Shown here: positions 27,721-36,187 of the stretch, in pieces
Numbering within the stretch: the stretch's first letter is position 1
Layout: each line of letters opens with the position of its first letter
Source: Herbidospora daliensis
GTDB taxonomy: Bacteria > Actinomycetota > Actinomycetes > Streptosporangiales > Streptosporangiaceae
Length of the DNA stretch: 64,000 bases
Reading direction: 5' to 3'
Assembly: GCF_001570585.1 (NCBI RefSeq)
Contig: NZ_BBXF01000002.1
Coordinates: 1,686,077-1,750,076, forward strand
Notes under the pieces: model-generated
Told to the model about the DNA's origin: nothing
The model's input: the letters and a program-made list of their open reading frames with translations, nothing else
Database searches by the model: none
Program-made: the position numbers and the translations under genes

Positions 27721-28714
27721 TCGGCCGATCTTCATCGTCGCGTGCCCCCGCTCGGGAACCACGCTCCTCCAGCTCATGCTGCACGCCCACCCGCGCATCG
27801 CGATCCCGCCGGAGACGCGCATCCTCGTGCAGGCCTACCTCAAGCGCCGCCGCTTCGGCGACCTGCGCAACCCCGAGCGCCGCCGCGAGATGGCGCAGTG
27901 GGTCACCGGCGGCCACCGCACCCAGTTCGGCGACCTGGGCATCGACAAGCACGAGTTCATCGAGCGCGCCGTGGCCGGGCCCGGCTCGCTCGGCTCGGTC
28001 GTCGGCCTGGTCTACAAGATGTTCGGCGAGATGCACGGCAAGCCGCGCTGGGGCGACAAGCGGCCGCCGTACATCAAGCACATGGACGCGCTCATCGCGA
28101 TGTTCCCCGACTGCCAGATCATCCACATCGTCCGCGACGGCCGCGACTGCGTCTCGTCGCTGAAGGAGATGCCCTGGTTCAAGGAGGACATCTACCAGGC
28201 GGTCAACCGCTGGTGCGAGGCCATCGACTTCGGCCGCAAGTGCGGCCTGGGCCCCGACAGCTACTACGAGATGCGGTACGAGGACCTGACGGCCGACCCC
28301 GAGCTCGAACTGAAGAAGCTGTGCGCCTTCCTGGGTGAGGAGTACCACCCGGCGATGAAGGAGCCGTCGAAGGTCGCCGACACGATCCCCTCGCACAAGT
28401 CGTGGCACGAGAACACCCGAGGCGAGGTCACCACCGCGCGCACCGGCACCTGGGCCACCCGCCTCGACCCCTGGGAGCTCTCGCTCTGCGAGACCGTGAT
28501 GGGCGAGCGCCTCACGGCGTACGGCTACGAGTTGTCGGGCGCCCCCAAGGCCGAGCGCAAGCACGTGGCCCAGTACGAGAAGACGGCCGCCTACTGGAAG
28601 CGCCGGTACCGCAAGCGGGCCGTGACGGAGTGGTTCAACCGCTTCCGCGAGGCCGGCCCGGTCGCCGCGCAGCTCACCGACGGTCAGCGAGAGCTGTCCG
28701 GGCTGGGTTCCTGA
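27713..28714 (+). CDS. PAPS-dependent sulfotransferase family protein (first of a tandem pair)
   Basis: A 333-aa cytoplasmic sulfotransferase. IVACPRSGTTLLQLML near the N-terminus is the 5'-phosphosulfate-binding loop and HIVRDGRDCVSSLKEM carries the 3'-phosphate-binding Arg/Ser of the family. It starts at a TTG inside the end of the preceding gene (8-bp overlap), with GGAAAGGG about 9 nt upstream. It would transfer sulfate from PAPS to a glycan or small molecule; the acceptor is probably the surface polymer of this locus, which is an inference from position. The next gene is a close paralogue. Confidence 0.9.
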   Translation: MSDRPIFIVACPRSGTTLLQLMLHAHPRIAIPPETRILVQAYLKRRRFGDLRNPERRREMAQWVTGGHRTQFGDLGIDKHEFIERAVAGPGSLGSVVGLVYKMFGEMHGKPRWGDKRPPYIKHMDALIAMFPDCQIIHIVRDGRDCVSSLKEMPWFKEDIYQAVNRWCEAIDFGRKCGLGPDSYYEMRYEDLTADPELELKKLCAFLGEEYHPAMKEPSKVADTIPSHKSWHENTRGEVTTARTGTWATRLDPWELSLCETVMGERLTAYGYELSGAPKAERKHVAQYEKTAAYWKRRYRKRAVTEWFNRFREAGPVAAQLTDGQRELSGLGS

Positions 28715-28718
28715 CCGG

Positions 28719-29765
28719 ATGGAGACCCTGGACAGGCCGGTCTTCGTCATCGGCTGCCCCCGCTCGGGCACCACGATGCTGCAGCTCATGCTGCACAGTC
28801 ACCCGCGGATCGCGGTCCCGCCGGAGACCCGCTTCATGATCCAGGCATACCACGCACGACGGAAGCACGGCGACATGCGGCGCCCGGACAACCGGCGCCG
28901 CCTGGCCGAATGGGTGGCCGGCGGCAAGGACACCAAGTTCCGCGAACTGGGCCTCGACCGCGCCGAGTACGTCGACCACGCGGTGGCGGCCCCCGGCTCG
29001 CTCGGCTCGGTTTTGGGCACGGTGTTCCGCGACTACGCGGCCCGCTTCGGCAAGCCGAGGTGGGGCGACAAACGCCCCAGCTACTTCAAGCACGTGGGCA
29101 TGCTGCTGCGCCTGTTCCCCGACGCCCAGTTCATCCACCTGGTCCGCGACGGCCGCGACTGCGTGGCCTCGCTGATGGAGATGCCCTGGTACAAACTGGA
29201 CGTCTACCACGCCATCGCGAACTGGGCCGAGGCGATCGACTTCGGCCGCCACCACGCCGCCCACCTCCCGGCGGGCTCCTACTACGAACTCCGGTACGAG
29301 GACCTGACGGCCGACCCGGAGTCGTCGCTGAAGCGCCTGTGCGGCTTCATCGGCGAGGAATACGACCCGGCGATGTGCGAACCCCGGCACGTCGCCCAGG
29401 TGGCCGTGCCGGCCCACAAGGTCTGGCACGCCAACACCCACACGGCCGTGACCACCGCCCGCAGCGGCAGCTGGTCCAGCCGCCTGGAACCCTGGCAGAT
29501 CTCGTTGTGCGAGACGGTTCTGGGCTCCCGCCTGGAAGCCCACGGCTACGACCTGAGCGACGCGCCCCGGGCCACCCGGGACCACCGCCTGGCCTACCAG
29601 ACCACAGCGGCCAAGCGACGCGGCGCGCGACTGAAGCGCACCAGCCGCGACCGCCTGGTCCGCCTGTGGGAACCGGGCCCGATCCCGGCCCTGCTGACCG
29701 CGGGCCAACGATCCCTGGCGGGCCTGCCACCCCTGCCACGCCAGCAACTGGTCGAATCGTCTTGA
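28719..29765 (+). CDS. PAPS-dependent sulfotransferase family protein (second of a tandem pair)
   Basis: A 348-aa paralogue of the preceding sulfotransferase, 4 bp downstream. The same blocks occur in the same order: IGCPRSGTTMLQLMLHSHPR, GDMRRPDNRRRLAEWV, HLVRDGRDCVASLMEMPWY and YELRYEDLTADPES. It extends further at the C-terminus. The close similarity suggests local duplication followed by divergence in acceptor or sulfation position. It is followed by a strong hairpin at 29770-29804 that ends the rightward unit. Confidence 0.9.
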   Translation: METLDRPVFVIGCPRSGTTMLQLMLHSHPRIAVPPETRFMIQAYHARRKHGDMRRPDNRRRLAEWVAGGKDTKFRELGLDRAEYVDHAVAAPGSLGSVLGTVFRDYAARFGKPRWGDKRPSYFKHVGMLLRLFPDAQFIHLVRDGRDCVASLMEMPWYKLDVYHAIANWAEAIDFGRHHAAHLPAGSYYELRYEDLTADPESSLKRLCGFIGEEYDPAMCEPRHVAQVAVPAHKVWHANTHTAVTTARSGSWSSRLEPWQISLCETVLGSRLEAHGYDLSDAPRATRDHRLAYQTTAAKRRGARLKRTSRDRLVRLWEPGPIPALLTAGQRSLAGLPPLPRQQLVESS

Positions 29766-29769
29766 TCGA

Positions 29770-29804
29770 CGGAGACGCCCCGCTCTTCCGGTGGGGCGTC
29801 TCCG
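29770..29804. terminator. Bidirectional hairpin terminator between convergent genes
   Basis: CGGAGACGCCCC (29770-29781) pairs perfectly with GGGGCGTCTCCG (29793-29804) around an 11-nt loop. It occupies almost the whole gap between the second sulfotransferase stop (29765) and the GT4 stop (29808), so it can serve both strands. There is no T-tract, as is common in this group. Confidence 0.8.
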
Positions 29805-29807
29805 CGT

Positions 29808-30866
29808 TCAGCGGCTCAGGTGGGTGAAGAGGATCTCCCACTGGTCGAGGACGGGTTCCAGGCGGAAGGCGTCCGCGTGGGTGCGGGCGGCCGCGCCCAT
29901 TTCGGCTCTTCTCGGTTCGTCGTCCATCAGTTCCGTCAGGGCCGTCGCCAGGGCCGTCACGTCGCCCGGCGGGACCAGGACGCCCGTCACGCCGTCGTCG
30001 ATCAGTGTCCGGACGCCGCCCGAGACGTCGAAGGCGATCGACGGGATGCCGAAGGCGGCCGCTTCGCCCAGGACCAGCGGGAAGCCCTCGTGGTCGCTCG
30101 ACAGGGCGACCAGTGAGGCGGCGCGGTATTCGGTCGGCATCTCGCCCGCCGGGATCCGGCCGCGGAAGACGACCTGCTGCGACACGCCCTCGGTCACCGC
30201 GTGGAACATCAGGCGGTCGGTGTCGGGGCCGTCGCCGATCAGGTGGAGTTCCCAGTCGGGGCGGCCCGCGCGGGCGAAGGCGGAGATCAGGCGGTCGAAG
30301 CGTTTGACGCCCGTCAGGCGGCCGACGCCCAGGATGCGGAGCCGCCGCAGCGGCGACGGGCGGTGCGGCCAGCCGGGCAGCGGGTTCGGGATGTGCCAGG
30401 TGTTGGGCAGCAGCGCCTCCTCCGAGAAGCGCCACGCGTCGTCCTGGCTGAGGAAGACGGCCTGGTCGAGGTCGGCGTAGTGGGCCCTGACCGCGCCGAA
30501 GTGCCAGGTGCCGCGGGCGTGCGCGAACGAGCCGTGATACTGGCCGATGCCGCGGTGTCCGCCCAGGTGGCCCGACAGGCGGGCGACCACCCCCGGTGAG
30601 GTCATCACCAGCAGGCCGGGCGCGATGTCGTCCAGGAGCATGCGGGCGCGCCGGCCCGCGCCGAGACCCCAGCGCGGGCCCGCGGTGAGCTCGTGGTGGC
30701 CGTAGGCCGGGTCCTCGATGTAGGTCACCGGGTCGGCCGACGGGTGCAGGCCGATGATGTGGACGTCGTAGCCGCGCCGGGCCAGGCCCTGGGCCAGCGT
30801 GTGGGTGACGCGCTGCAGGCCGCCGAGCGCGTCGGCGTCCAGGCAGGCGAAGGAGACGGTGTTCAC
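29808..30866 (-). CDS. Family 4 glycosyltransferase
   Basis: A 352-aa GT-B glycosyltransferase. The donor-binding half has ILGVGRLTGVKRFDRLISAF and the E-x7-E motif in HEGFPLVLGEAAAFGIPSIAF; the N-terminus VNTVSFACLDADALGGLQRV is the acceptor half. It probably adds a sugar to a lipid-linked intermediate in the cytoplasm. It starts at GTG 30864-30866, which overlaps the preceding stop by 4 bp (GTGA). A longer in-frame reading upstream is excluded because it covers the TagF-like gene in another frame. It is the second gene of the leftward two-gene operon. Confidence 0.9.
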   Translation of the reverse strand: MNTVSFACLDADALGGLQRVTHTLAQGLARRGYDVHIIGLHPSADPVTYIEDPAYGHHELTAGPRWGLGAGRRARMLLDDIAPGLLVMTSPGVVARLSGHLGGHRGIGQYHGSFAHARGTWHFGAVRAHYADLDQAVFLSQDDAWRFSEEALLPNTWHIPNPLPGWPHRPSPLRRLRILGVGRLTGVKRFDRLISAFARAGRPDWELHLIGDGPDTDRLMFHAVTEGVSQQVVFRGRIPAGEMPTEYRAASLVALSSDHEGFPLVLGEAAAFGIPSIAFDVSGGVRTLIDDGVTGVLVPPGDVTALATALTELMDDEPRRAEMGAAARTHADAFRLEPVLDQWEILFTHLSR

Positions 30867-33595
30867 AGGGCGGCCTCCGTCGGCTGCGGGATCACGGCGA
30901 CCGGCATCTCGGGCGTGACGCCGTCGAAGAACGCGTCGACGACCCGCGCCGCCGCGTGGCCGCGCTCCTCGGCGCACCACGTCCGGCGGAAGGCGGCGTA
31001 GCGTTCGGGGCTCCACGGGTCGCGGATCGCCGCGGCCAGGTCCCGCGTCGTGGTGACGCAGGGTCCGGGGGCGATCTCGGGCAGGTCGTACCGGCTGCCG
31101 CGTTCGGTCCGGCGGTAGGTCTCCCAGTCGTCGATGAGGAAGACCATCGGCTTGCCCGTCACGGCGAAGTCGCACATCAGCGAGGAGTAGTCGGTCACCA
31201 GCACGTCGGCGGCCAGCAGCAGGTCGTTGACCTCGGGATAGCCGCCGGCCTGGCGGGCGAACCACCGCAAATCCTGCGGGATCGGGTGTTTCTCGATCGG
31301 GTGGGTGCGCAGCACCAGGACCCACTCGTCGCCCAGTTCCGCCGCCAGCTCGCGCAGGTCGGCCCGGACCGAGGCCCCGCGGGACAGGTCGCGGTAGGTG
31401 GGCGCGTACACGACGATCTTCTTGGCGGCGGGGATCTCCAGGGCCGCGCGCACCCGCGCGGCCGCCTCGGGGTCGCCGTGGAACAGCACGTCGCAGCGGG
31501 GCGAGCCGTGGCGCAGGACCGGGCCGATGTACTCGTTCGAGGGCACGAAGGTGCGTTCGAACTCGGCGCCGGGGGAGACCAGGGCGTCCCAGCGGGCGAC
31601 GTTGGCGCGCCACTCCTCGCGCGGGCCGGGGAAGTCGCCGCGCAGGTCGGGGGCGTCCAGGCCGGTCGACTTGATGCCCTGGCCGTGCCAGGTCTGCAGG
31701 TAGCGGGTGCCGCGCGGCTTCGGGAAGCCGAGGGGCATGCCGTGGCTGTCGACCCACCAGCCGGCGCGGGCCATGGTCCAGATGTGCCGCCAGCTCATCC
31801 GGCGCACCGTCGTCAGGTGCGTGGGGAACACCCCAGACGCCCGCGACCAGACGGCGCGCAGGCGCGACCCCCGGCGGACGAGCTCCTCGTGGACGTAGCG
31901 CGGGTGCCCGGTGTAGCCCCGGCCGCAGTCGGCCTCGAACAGCACCAGGTCCTTCTTGCGCGGGACGACCCGGATCAGCACCTTGTAGACCGCGAGTTTC
32001 ACCTCGCGGACGCCCAGCCGCCTGCGCAGCCGTTTGGGCAGCCCGGCGGCCCGCAGGGCGTGCGGCCGGATGGACGGCCGCCGCGCGACGGCCCTGAGCA
32101 GGCCCGTGCGCCGCCAGTCGAGCCGCAGCGTCGCGGCGTCGCCGAGGGGGCGGGCGGTGATCTCGTACCCCTTGGTCTTCAGCGTCAGCGGCTCCATCCC
32201 CGCGCCGACCAGCAGCGGGTCGCTGGTGGTGTGGCCGTCGAGCGGGCGGGTGAAGCCCAGGCGCGGTTCGACGGCGACGCTGCGGCCGGGTGCGACGGCG
32301 GCCAGGTCGAGCGCGACCTCGGTCTCGATCGTCCCGTCGGGCCGGCGGCGCGGCATCAGCCGGATGCGGTGCTGCTTCGCGATGAGGTCGGCCACCGTGT
32401 CGAGCCCGACGACGCCGAAGGGGTCGTACGTGGTGATCGACATCGACAGGACCGATCCGCTGGCGGAGATCTCGGTGACCTCGTGGCGCAGCCGCGACTC
32501 AGAGAAGGGCAGCTCGGCCAGCCGCATCGCGGTGATCTCGAAGGCCGGGTCGGGTTCGCTGCCCCAGTAGGTCAGGCCGTCGGCCCTGGTCGCGTGCCGG
32601 GGCGGCGCCTTCGGGCCGGTCAGGCTGCGGGCGGCCACGCACAGGTCGTCGACCCGGTCGCGCAGCAGCAGTTCGCCGCAGACCCGCGTCATCGGGTCGG
32701 CCCCCTCCAGCACGCCCTCCTCCAGGCGCTCCAGGTAGGGGCGCATGACCGCCGACATCTCCTTGGCCCACGTCGCGTCGAACCTCGGCAGCGCGTTCAG
32801 GTAGACCCGCAGGTCCTGCTGGACGAACCGGGCCTGGCGGCGGGCGACCAGGTCGCCCATCCCGGCGTCGCGCAGCGCCTGGTCGGCGCTCTCGGCGGCG
32901 GCGACCCGGGCCCGCGCGTTGGCGACGTCGCGCAGGCTCAGCGAGATCGACCGTCTCTCGCCGGTCGCCCGGTGCCACAGGTAGACCGGCCACGGCACCA
33001 CCGCGAACCGCCGCGCGCGGGCGTAGAGGCGGGCGGTGAAGACGTGGTCCTCGTAGAGGGCGTCCTCGCGGAAGCGCAGGTCGTGGGTGCGCAGGAACTC
33101 GACGTCGTAGATCTTGTTGGTGGCGAAGCCGTCGAGGAACAGGTCGGGTTCGGCCCGGATGCCCTCGACCGTGCGCCGGGGCGTGAACAGCTCGGGGTAG
33201 TAGGGCGCGCGGGCGCCGCTGTCGTCGTAGTGGCGCATGATCTGGCCCGCCACGAAGTCGGCGCCGGTGCGCTCGATCTCCGTGAGCAGCGCCTTGCAGG
33301 CGTGCCGGGGCAGCTCGTCGTCGCTGTCGAGGAACATGACGTAGGGCGCGCGCGCCGCGTCGAGCCCCGCGTTGCGCGGCGCGCCGCAGCCGCCGGAGTT
33401 GCTCTCGCGCCGGATGTAGCGCACGCCCGGGAACCGGCCGGCGACGTCGGCGGTGTCGTCGGTGCTGGCGTCGTCCACGACGATGATCTCGAGGTTCTGG
33501 AGGGTCTGGGCGTAGAGGGAGTGCACGGCCCTCGGGAGGCGGGCCGCGTCGTTGTAGGTGATCACGACCACACTCACAGCCGGTCGGGCCGCCAT
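30863..33595 (-). CDS. Bifunctional GT2 / CDP-glycerol glycerophosphotransferase-like protein
   Basis: A 910-aa fusion built like the protein at 22292-25216. The N-terminal GT2 has VSVVVITYNDAARLPRAVHS, IIVVDDASTDDTADVAGRF and FLDSDDELPRHA. After a ~200-residue intermediate domain, the C-terminal TagF-like part has YLQTWHGQGIKSTGLDAP, KIVVYAPTYRDLSRG and VLVTDYSSLMCDFAVTGKP. It would join sugars with polyol-phosphate units. ATG 33593-33595 with a G-rich site just upstream is preferred over an in-frame GTG at 33601. A perfect dyad at 33604-33633 lies directly in front and may control expression. It is followed by GT4 in a GTGA overlap. Confidence 0.88.
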   Translation of the reverse strand: MAARPAVSVVVITYNDAARLPRAVHSLYAQTLQNLEIIVVDDASTDDTADVAGRFPGVRYIRRESNSGGCGAPRNAGLDAARAPYVMFLDSDDELPRHACKALLTEIERTGADFVAGQIMRHYDDSGARAPYYPELFTPRRTVEGIRAEPDLFLDGFATNKIYDVEFLRTHDLRFREDALYEDHVFTARLYARARRFAVVPWPVYLWHRATGERRSISLSLRDVANARARVAAAESADQALRDAGMGDLVARRQARFVQQDLRVYLNALPRFDATWAKEMSAVMRPYLERLEEGVLEGADPMTRVCGELLLRDRVDDLCVAARSLTGPKAPPRHATRADGLTYWGSEPDPAFEITAMRLAELPFSESRLRHEVTEISASGSVLSMSITTYDPFGVVGLDTVADLIAKQHRIRLMPRRRPDGTIETEVALDLAAVAPGRSVAVEPRLGFTRPLDGHTTSDPLLVGAGMEPLTLKTKGYEITARPLGDAATLRLDWRRTGLLRAVARRPSIRPHALRAAGLPKRLRRRLGVREVKLAVYKVLIRVVPRKKDLVLFEADCGRGYTGHPRYVHEELVRRGSRLRAVWSRASGVFPTHLTTVRRMSWRHIWTMARAGWWVDSHGMPLGFPKPRGTRYLQTWHGQGIKSTGLDAPDLRGDFPGPREEWRANVARWDALVSPGAEFERTFVPSNEYIGPVLRHGSPRCDVLFHGDPEAAARVRAALEIPAAKKIVVYAPTYRDLSRGASVRADLRELAAELGDEWVLVLRTHPIEKHPIPQDLRWFARQAGGYPEVNDLLLAADVLVTDYSSLMCDFAVTGKPMVFLIDDWETYRRTERGSRYDLPEIAPGPCVTTTRDLAAAIRDPWSPERYAAFRRTWCAEERGHAAARVVDAFFDGVTPEMPVAVIPQPTEAAL

Positions 33596-33603
33596 ACCCA
33601 CCC

Positions 33604-33633
33604 CCCATATCAGTAGAAAATCACTGATATGGG
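33604..33633. promoter_or_regulatory. Perfect 11-bp inverted repeat in front of the GT2/TagF gene
   Basis: CCCATATCAGT and ACTGATATGGG are perfect inverses separated by AGAAAATC. The dyad is AT-rich in a very GC-rich region and ends 9 bp before the ATG at 33595, next to the G-rich ribosome-binding site. It may be a repressor operator or an RNA hairpin gating translation of this leftward operon. It lies in the 93-bp gap before the CoxG-like gene (stop 33689), which is on the same strand. Confidence 0.65.
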
Positions 33634-33688
33634 ATGTTCCCTGACGAAATCGGACGATTGCCCTCTGTGGTCATCTTTTGCCGACGAC

Positions 33689-34306
33689 TTACCGGCGGCC
33701 CCATCGCCGGACGACGTAAACGATCAGTCCGATCGCGCCGAGACCGCCCGCCACCGGGGCCAGCCGCTTGACCAGCGACGCCCCGGCGGCCTCCCGCAGG
33801 TCGAACGCCTCCTCCTCGGCGGTCCGGGAGGTGCGCAGCGTGCCGGGCGGGTAGGCGTGGACGGGGTCGGGGTCGGGGACGACCGTCAGATGCCGCCGGC
33901 CCTCGATCACCGCGGCCAGGTTGGCGGCGAACCGCGCGCCGACCTCGTCGAGCACCACCTGCGGCAGGTCGGTCGCGCACGTCGTCACGAGCGTGACCCG
34001 GGTGCCCGGGGGGTCTTCCAGCAGCCGGACGGTCAGGGCCGCCTCGGTCGCCCCGGTCGCGTGCACGCCCTCGGCGACGACGTCGACGGTCCGCCCGTCC
34101 TTGTCGGCGTTGGCGATCCGGACGGTGCCCCGGTGGTCGACCGTGACCGGGCCGACCCTGACCCGCATCCTCCCGGTGACCGTGTCGCCCTCGACGGAGT
34201 CGAGTGTGGCGCCGGGGAGGCAGGGGGCCAGCCGTTCAACGTCGAGGAGGACCGACCAGGCCTGGTCGACCGGGACCGGCACGGTGAACTCGTGCTCGAA
34301 TCGCAT
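33689..34306 (-). CDS. SRPBCC/CoxG-like protein with C-terminal membrane anchor
   Basis: A 205-aa protein. Residues 1-~145 resemble the carbon-monoxide dehydrogenase subunit G (CoxG) branch of the START/SRPBCC fold: FEHEFTVPVPVDQAWSVLLD, LAPCLPGATLDSVEGDTVTG and VRIANADKDGR. The C-terminus has a single hydrophobic helix (VAGGLGAIGLIVYVV) followed by RRWGRR, so it is tail-anchored with the domain in the cytoplasm. ATG 34306 is used because GGAG lies 8 nt upstream. No CO dehydrogenase subunits are nearby, so the CoxG role does not apply; a hydrophobic-ligand function is a guess. Confidence 0.82.
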   Translation of the reverse strand: MRFEHEFTVPVPVDQAWSVLLDVERLAPCLPGATLDSVEGDTVTGRMRVRVGPVTVDHRGTVRIANADKDGRTVDVVAEGVHATGATEAALTVRLLEDPPGTRVTLVTTCATDLPQVVLDEVGARFAANLAAVIEGRRHLTVVPDPDPVHAYPPGTLRTSRTAEEEAFDLREAAGASLVKRLAPVAGGLGAIGLIVYVVRRWGRR

Positions 34307-34396
34307 GGCTCGACTCCGTTCTCTCAAAGCCGCTCCGGAGACAACTACCGCCAGACTCCGAACGTACGCCTGCGAACTCCCAGATCAACCCCCGGG

Positions 34397-34609
34397 TCAC
34401 CGCTTCCGGATCACCTTGGCCAGGATTCCCGCGATGCCCGCCAGCCCCAGACCCCCGATGAGGATGGGCCCGATGACCGCCGGGTCGGGCGTCGGGTCGG
34501 TCAGATACTGCACCCCGACCCCCACGAACAGCAGGCCGCACAACAACGCCATCCAGTCGGTCCGGTGGCCCCTCTTGCGGTCGTTGCGCTCCGGCACGTC
34601 AGGCGCCAC
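34397..34609 (-). CDS. Small two-helix membrane protein
   Basis: A 70-aa protein with a charged N-terminus (VPERNDRKRGHRTDW), two hydrophobic segments (MALLCGLLFVGVGVQYL and IGPILIGGLGLAGIAGIL) and a basic end KVIRKR. It starts at GTG 34607-34609 and overlaps the upstream PspC/LiaF-like gene by 11 bp, so it is probably translated with it. It may be an accessory of the envelope-stress module; no family name is assigned. Confidence 0.75.
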   Translation of the reverse strand: MAPDVPERNDRKRGHRTDWMALLCGLLFVGVGVQYLTDPTPDPAVIGPILIGGLGLAGIAGILAKVIRKR

Positions 34610-36071
34610 GGCGCACCTCCACGTCGCCGACGCCCGCCGAGACGTACAGCTCGATCGTGGGCGCGAGGCCCTCGGGGCTGGTCACCGGGTTGAGGACGCG
34701 GCTGATCTCGACGTCGGTGCCGTCGCTGACGAAGTGCTCGATCTTGACGTCGCCCAGGCGGGTGGTGCCGTGGACCTCGATGACGGCATCGGGCGGCACC
34801 ACCACCGTGAGCTGGCCCAGCGACACCGAGGCGTCGAACCTCACTCTGGAGCCGGGCGCGAGTTCGAGGTCGGTCAGGTCGAGCTCGCCCGCCCCGACGC
34901 CCACGGCGTAGGTGCGCTGGGCGGCCGCGACCGTGGTCGGGTGCCAGCTGTAGCTGCCGACCCGCTTCGGTATGCCGGTGACCGACGTGCCGACCACCAG
35001 GGCCACCGCGACGATCACCCCGAGCGCGATCAGCCCGGCCCCCCGGCCGAACCAGGCGGCGACGAGCAGGCCCCCTCCGATGACGGCCAGCACCGCCCCG
35101 CCGACCATCGGCAGACTCACCGACTCGGTCCCGGGCTGCTGCACGGCGACCATGACCCCTCCAACGATCATTGCGAGCACGAATGTCAGGCCGCCGACGA
35201 AGGACCTTCGCTTTTTGACCTTGGGCGCCTTGGGCGCTCTGACGGGCGGTGGCGGCGGCGGCGCCTTCTTGGCGTAGGGGCCGTGCGGCGCGAACGCGTC
35301 GCCGGCCGCGTAGGCCGCCTGCCTGGCCTCGTACGCCAGGTCGGACAACCGCCGATAGCCGTCGGGGGCCTTCGGCCGGGGCGGCGGCGGTGGCGGGGGC
35401 GGCGGGGGCGTCGCCGGGTACTCCCTGGTGGGAGTCTGCGGCGCCTCCTGGGCCGCCGGTTCGGCGTCGGCCGAACTGGTCGACGGGTAGCGGCCGAACG
35501 AGGTCTGGTAGGACTCGCGGAACGACTCCTTCACCGTCTCCCGCAGGTTCCCGCCGGTCGCCCCCGTGGTGAAGGCTCCGAGTGTGAACGTCGAGGCGGT
35601 CGCGGGCGCCGGCTCCATCTTGGTGGTGCCCCGCCGGCCCGACAGCCGTTCGGGGATCGAGGTGATCAGCCCGAGCACGTCGACGCCCCGCGCGTGGGCC
35701 GCCAGCAGCGTGATCGCCAGCAGCACCCCCACCACGATCGTGCCCCGGTCGATGCCGCCCGAGGCCAGGTTGATCACCAGGCCGAGCGTGAAGACCGCCA
35801 CGAGCAGGGCCATCACGGTCTCGGGGTCGAATATCCTGCGCGTCCACTGCTCCACGTGGCCGGGCCCCCCGCCCGGCTCGCGCATCAGCAGGAAGGCCGC
35901 GATGTAGAGGATCAAGCCGATGCCCGACCCCAGGAGCAGCACCGCGAACCCCACGCGGAACAGCACCGGGTCCATGCCCGTGAAACGGCCCATCCCGGCG
36001 CAGACGCCCATGAGCATGCGCCCGTCGGACGAACGGGCCAGCTGGATCTCCTCGGGTGGTGCCTCGGTCAT
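34599..36071 (-). CDS. PspC-domain membrane protein with LiaF-like C-terminal domain
   Basis: A 490-aa protein. The N-terminus contains a PspC domain (LARSSDGRMLMGVCAGMGRF and the following helix). Two or three more helices follow (~80-130), then a Pro-rich cytoplasmic linker (~200-290, including a run of about ten prolines), then four helices (~300-390). The C-terminal ~100 residues form a beta-rich domain like the toast-rack region of LiaF/DUF4097 proteins (LDLTDLELAPGSRVRFDASV, VIEVHGTTRLGDVKIEHF). Such proteins gate envelope-stress two-component systems, and the divergent gene pair is exactly that. ATG 36071 is preferred; one at 36080 is in frame. Confidence 0.85.
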   Translation of the reverse strand: MTEAPPEEIQLARSSDGRMLMGVCAGMGRFTGMDPVLFRVGFAVLLLGSGIGLILYIAAFLLMREPGGGPGHVEQWTRRIFDPETVMALLVAVFTLGLVINLASGGIDRGTIVVGVLLAITLLAAHARGVDVLGLITSIPERLSGRRGTTKMEPAPATASTFTLGAFTTGATGGNLRETVKESFRESYQTSFGRYPSTSSADAEPAAQEAPQTPTREYPATPPPPPPPPPPRPKAPDGYRRLSDLAYEARQAAYAAGDAFAPHGPYAKKAPPPPPPVRAPKAPKVKKRRSFVGGLTFVLAMIVGGVMVAVQQPGTESVSLPMVGGAVLAVIGGGLLVAAWFGRGAGLIALGVIVAVALVVGTSVTGIPKRVGSYSWHPTTVAAAQRTYAVGVGAGELDLTDLELAPGSRVRFDASVSLGQLTVVVPPDAVIEVHGTTRLGDVKIEHFVSDGTDVEISRVLNPVTSPEGLAPTIELYVSAGVGDVEVRRGA

Positions 36072-36187
36072 GGTGCCCATCCTGTCCGTTTTCCCGGGAC
36101 GACCGCCATCGGGGACGTCCCTGAAAGCCGTCTCAGGGGCTCGCCCTGATGCGGACGCGCGAGACGACATGTGACGATGCAGGAGCA

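Noticed and set aside
33689-34306. Carbon-monoxide dehydrogenase cluster suggested by the CoxG-like protein
   Set aside because: No coxL, coxM or coxS neighbours, and the protein has a membrane tail typical of the wider SRPBCC group.
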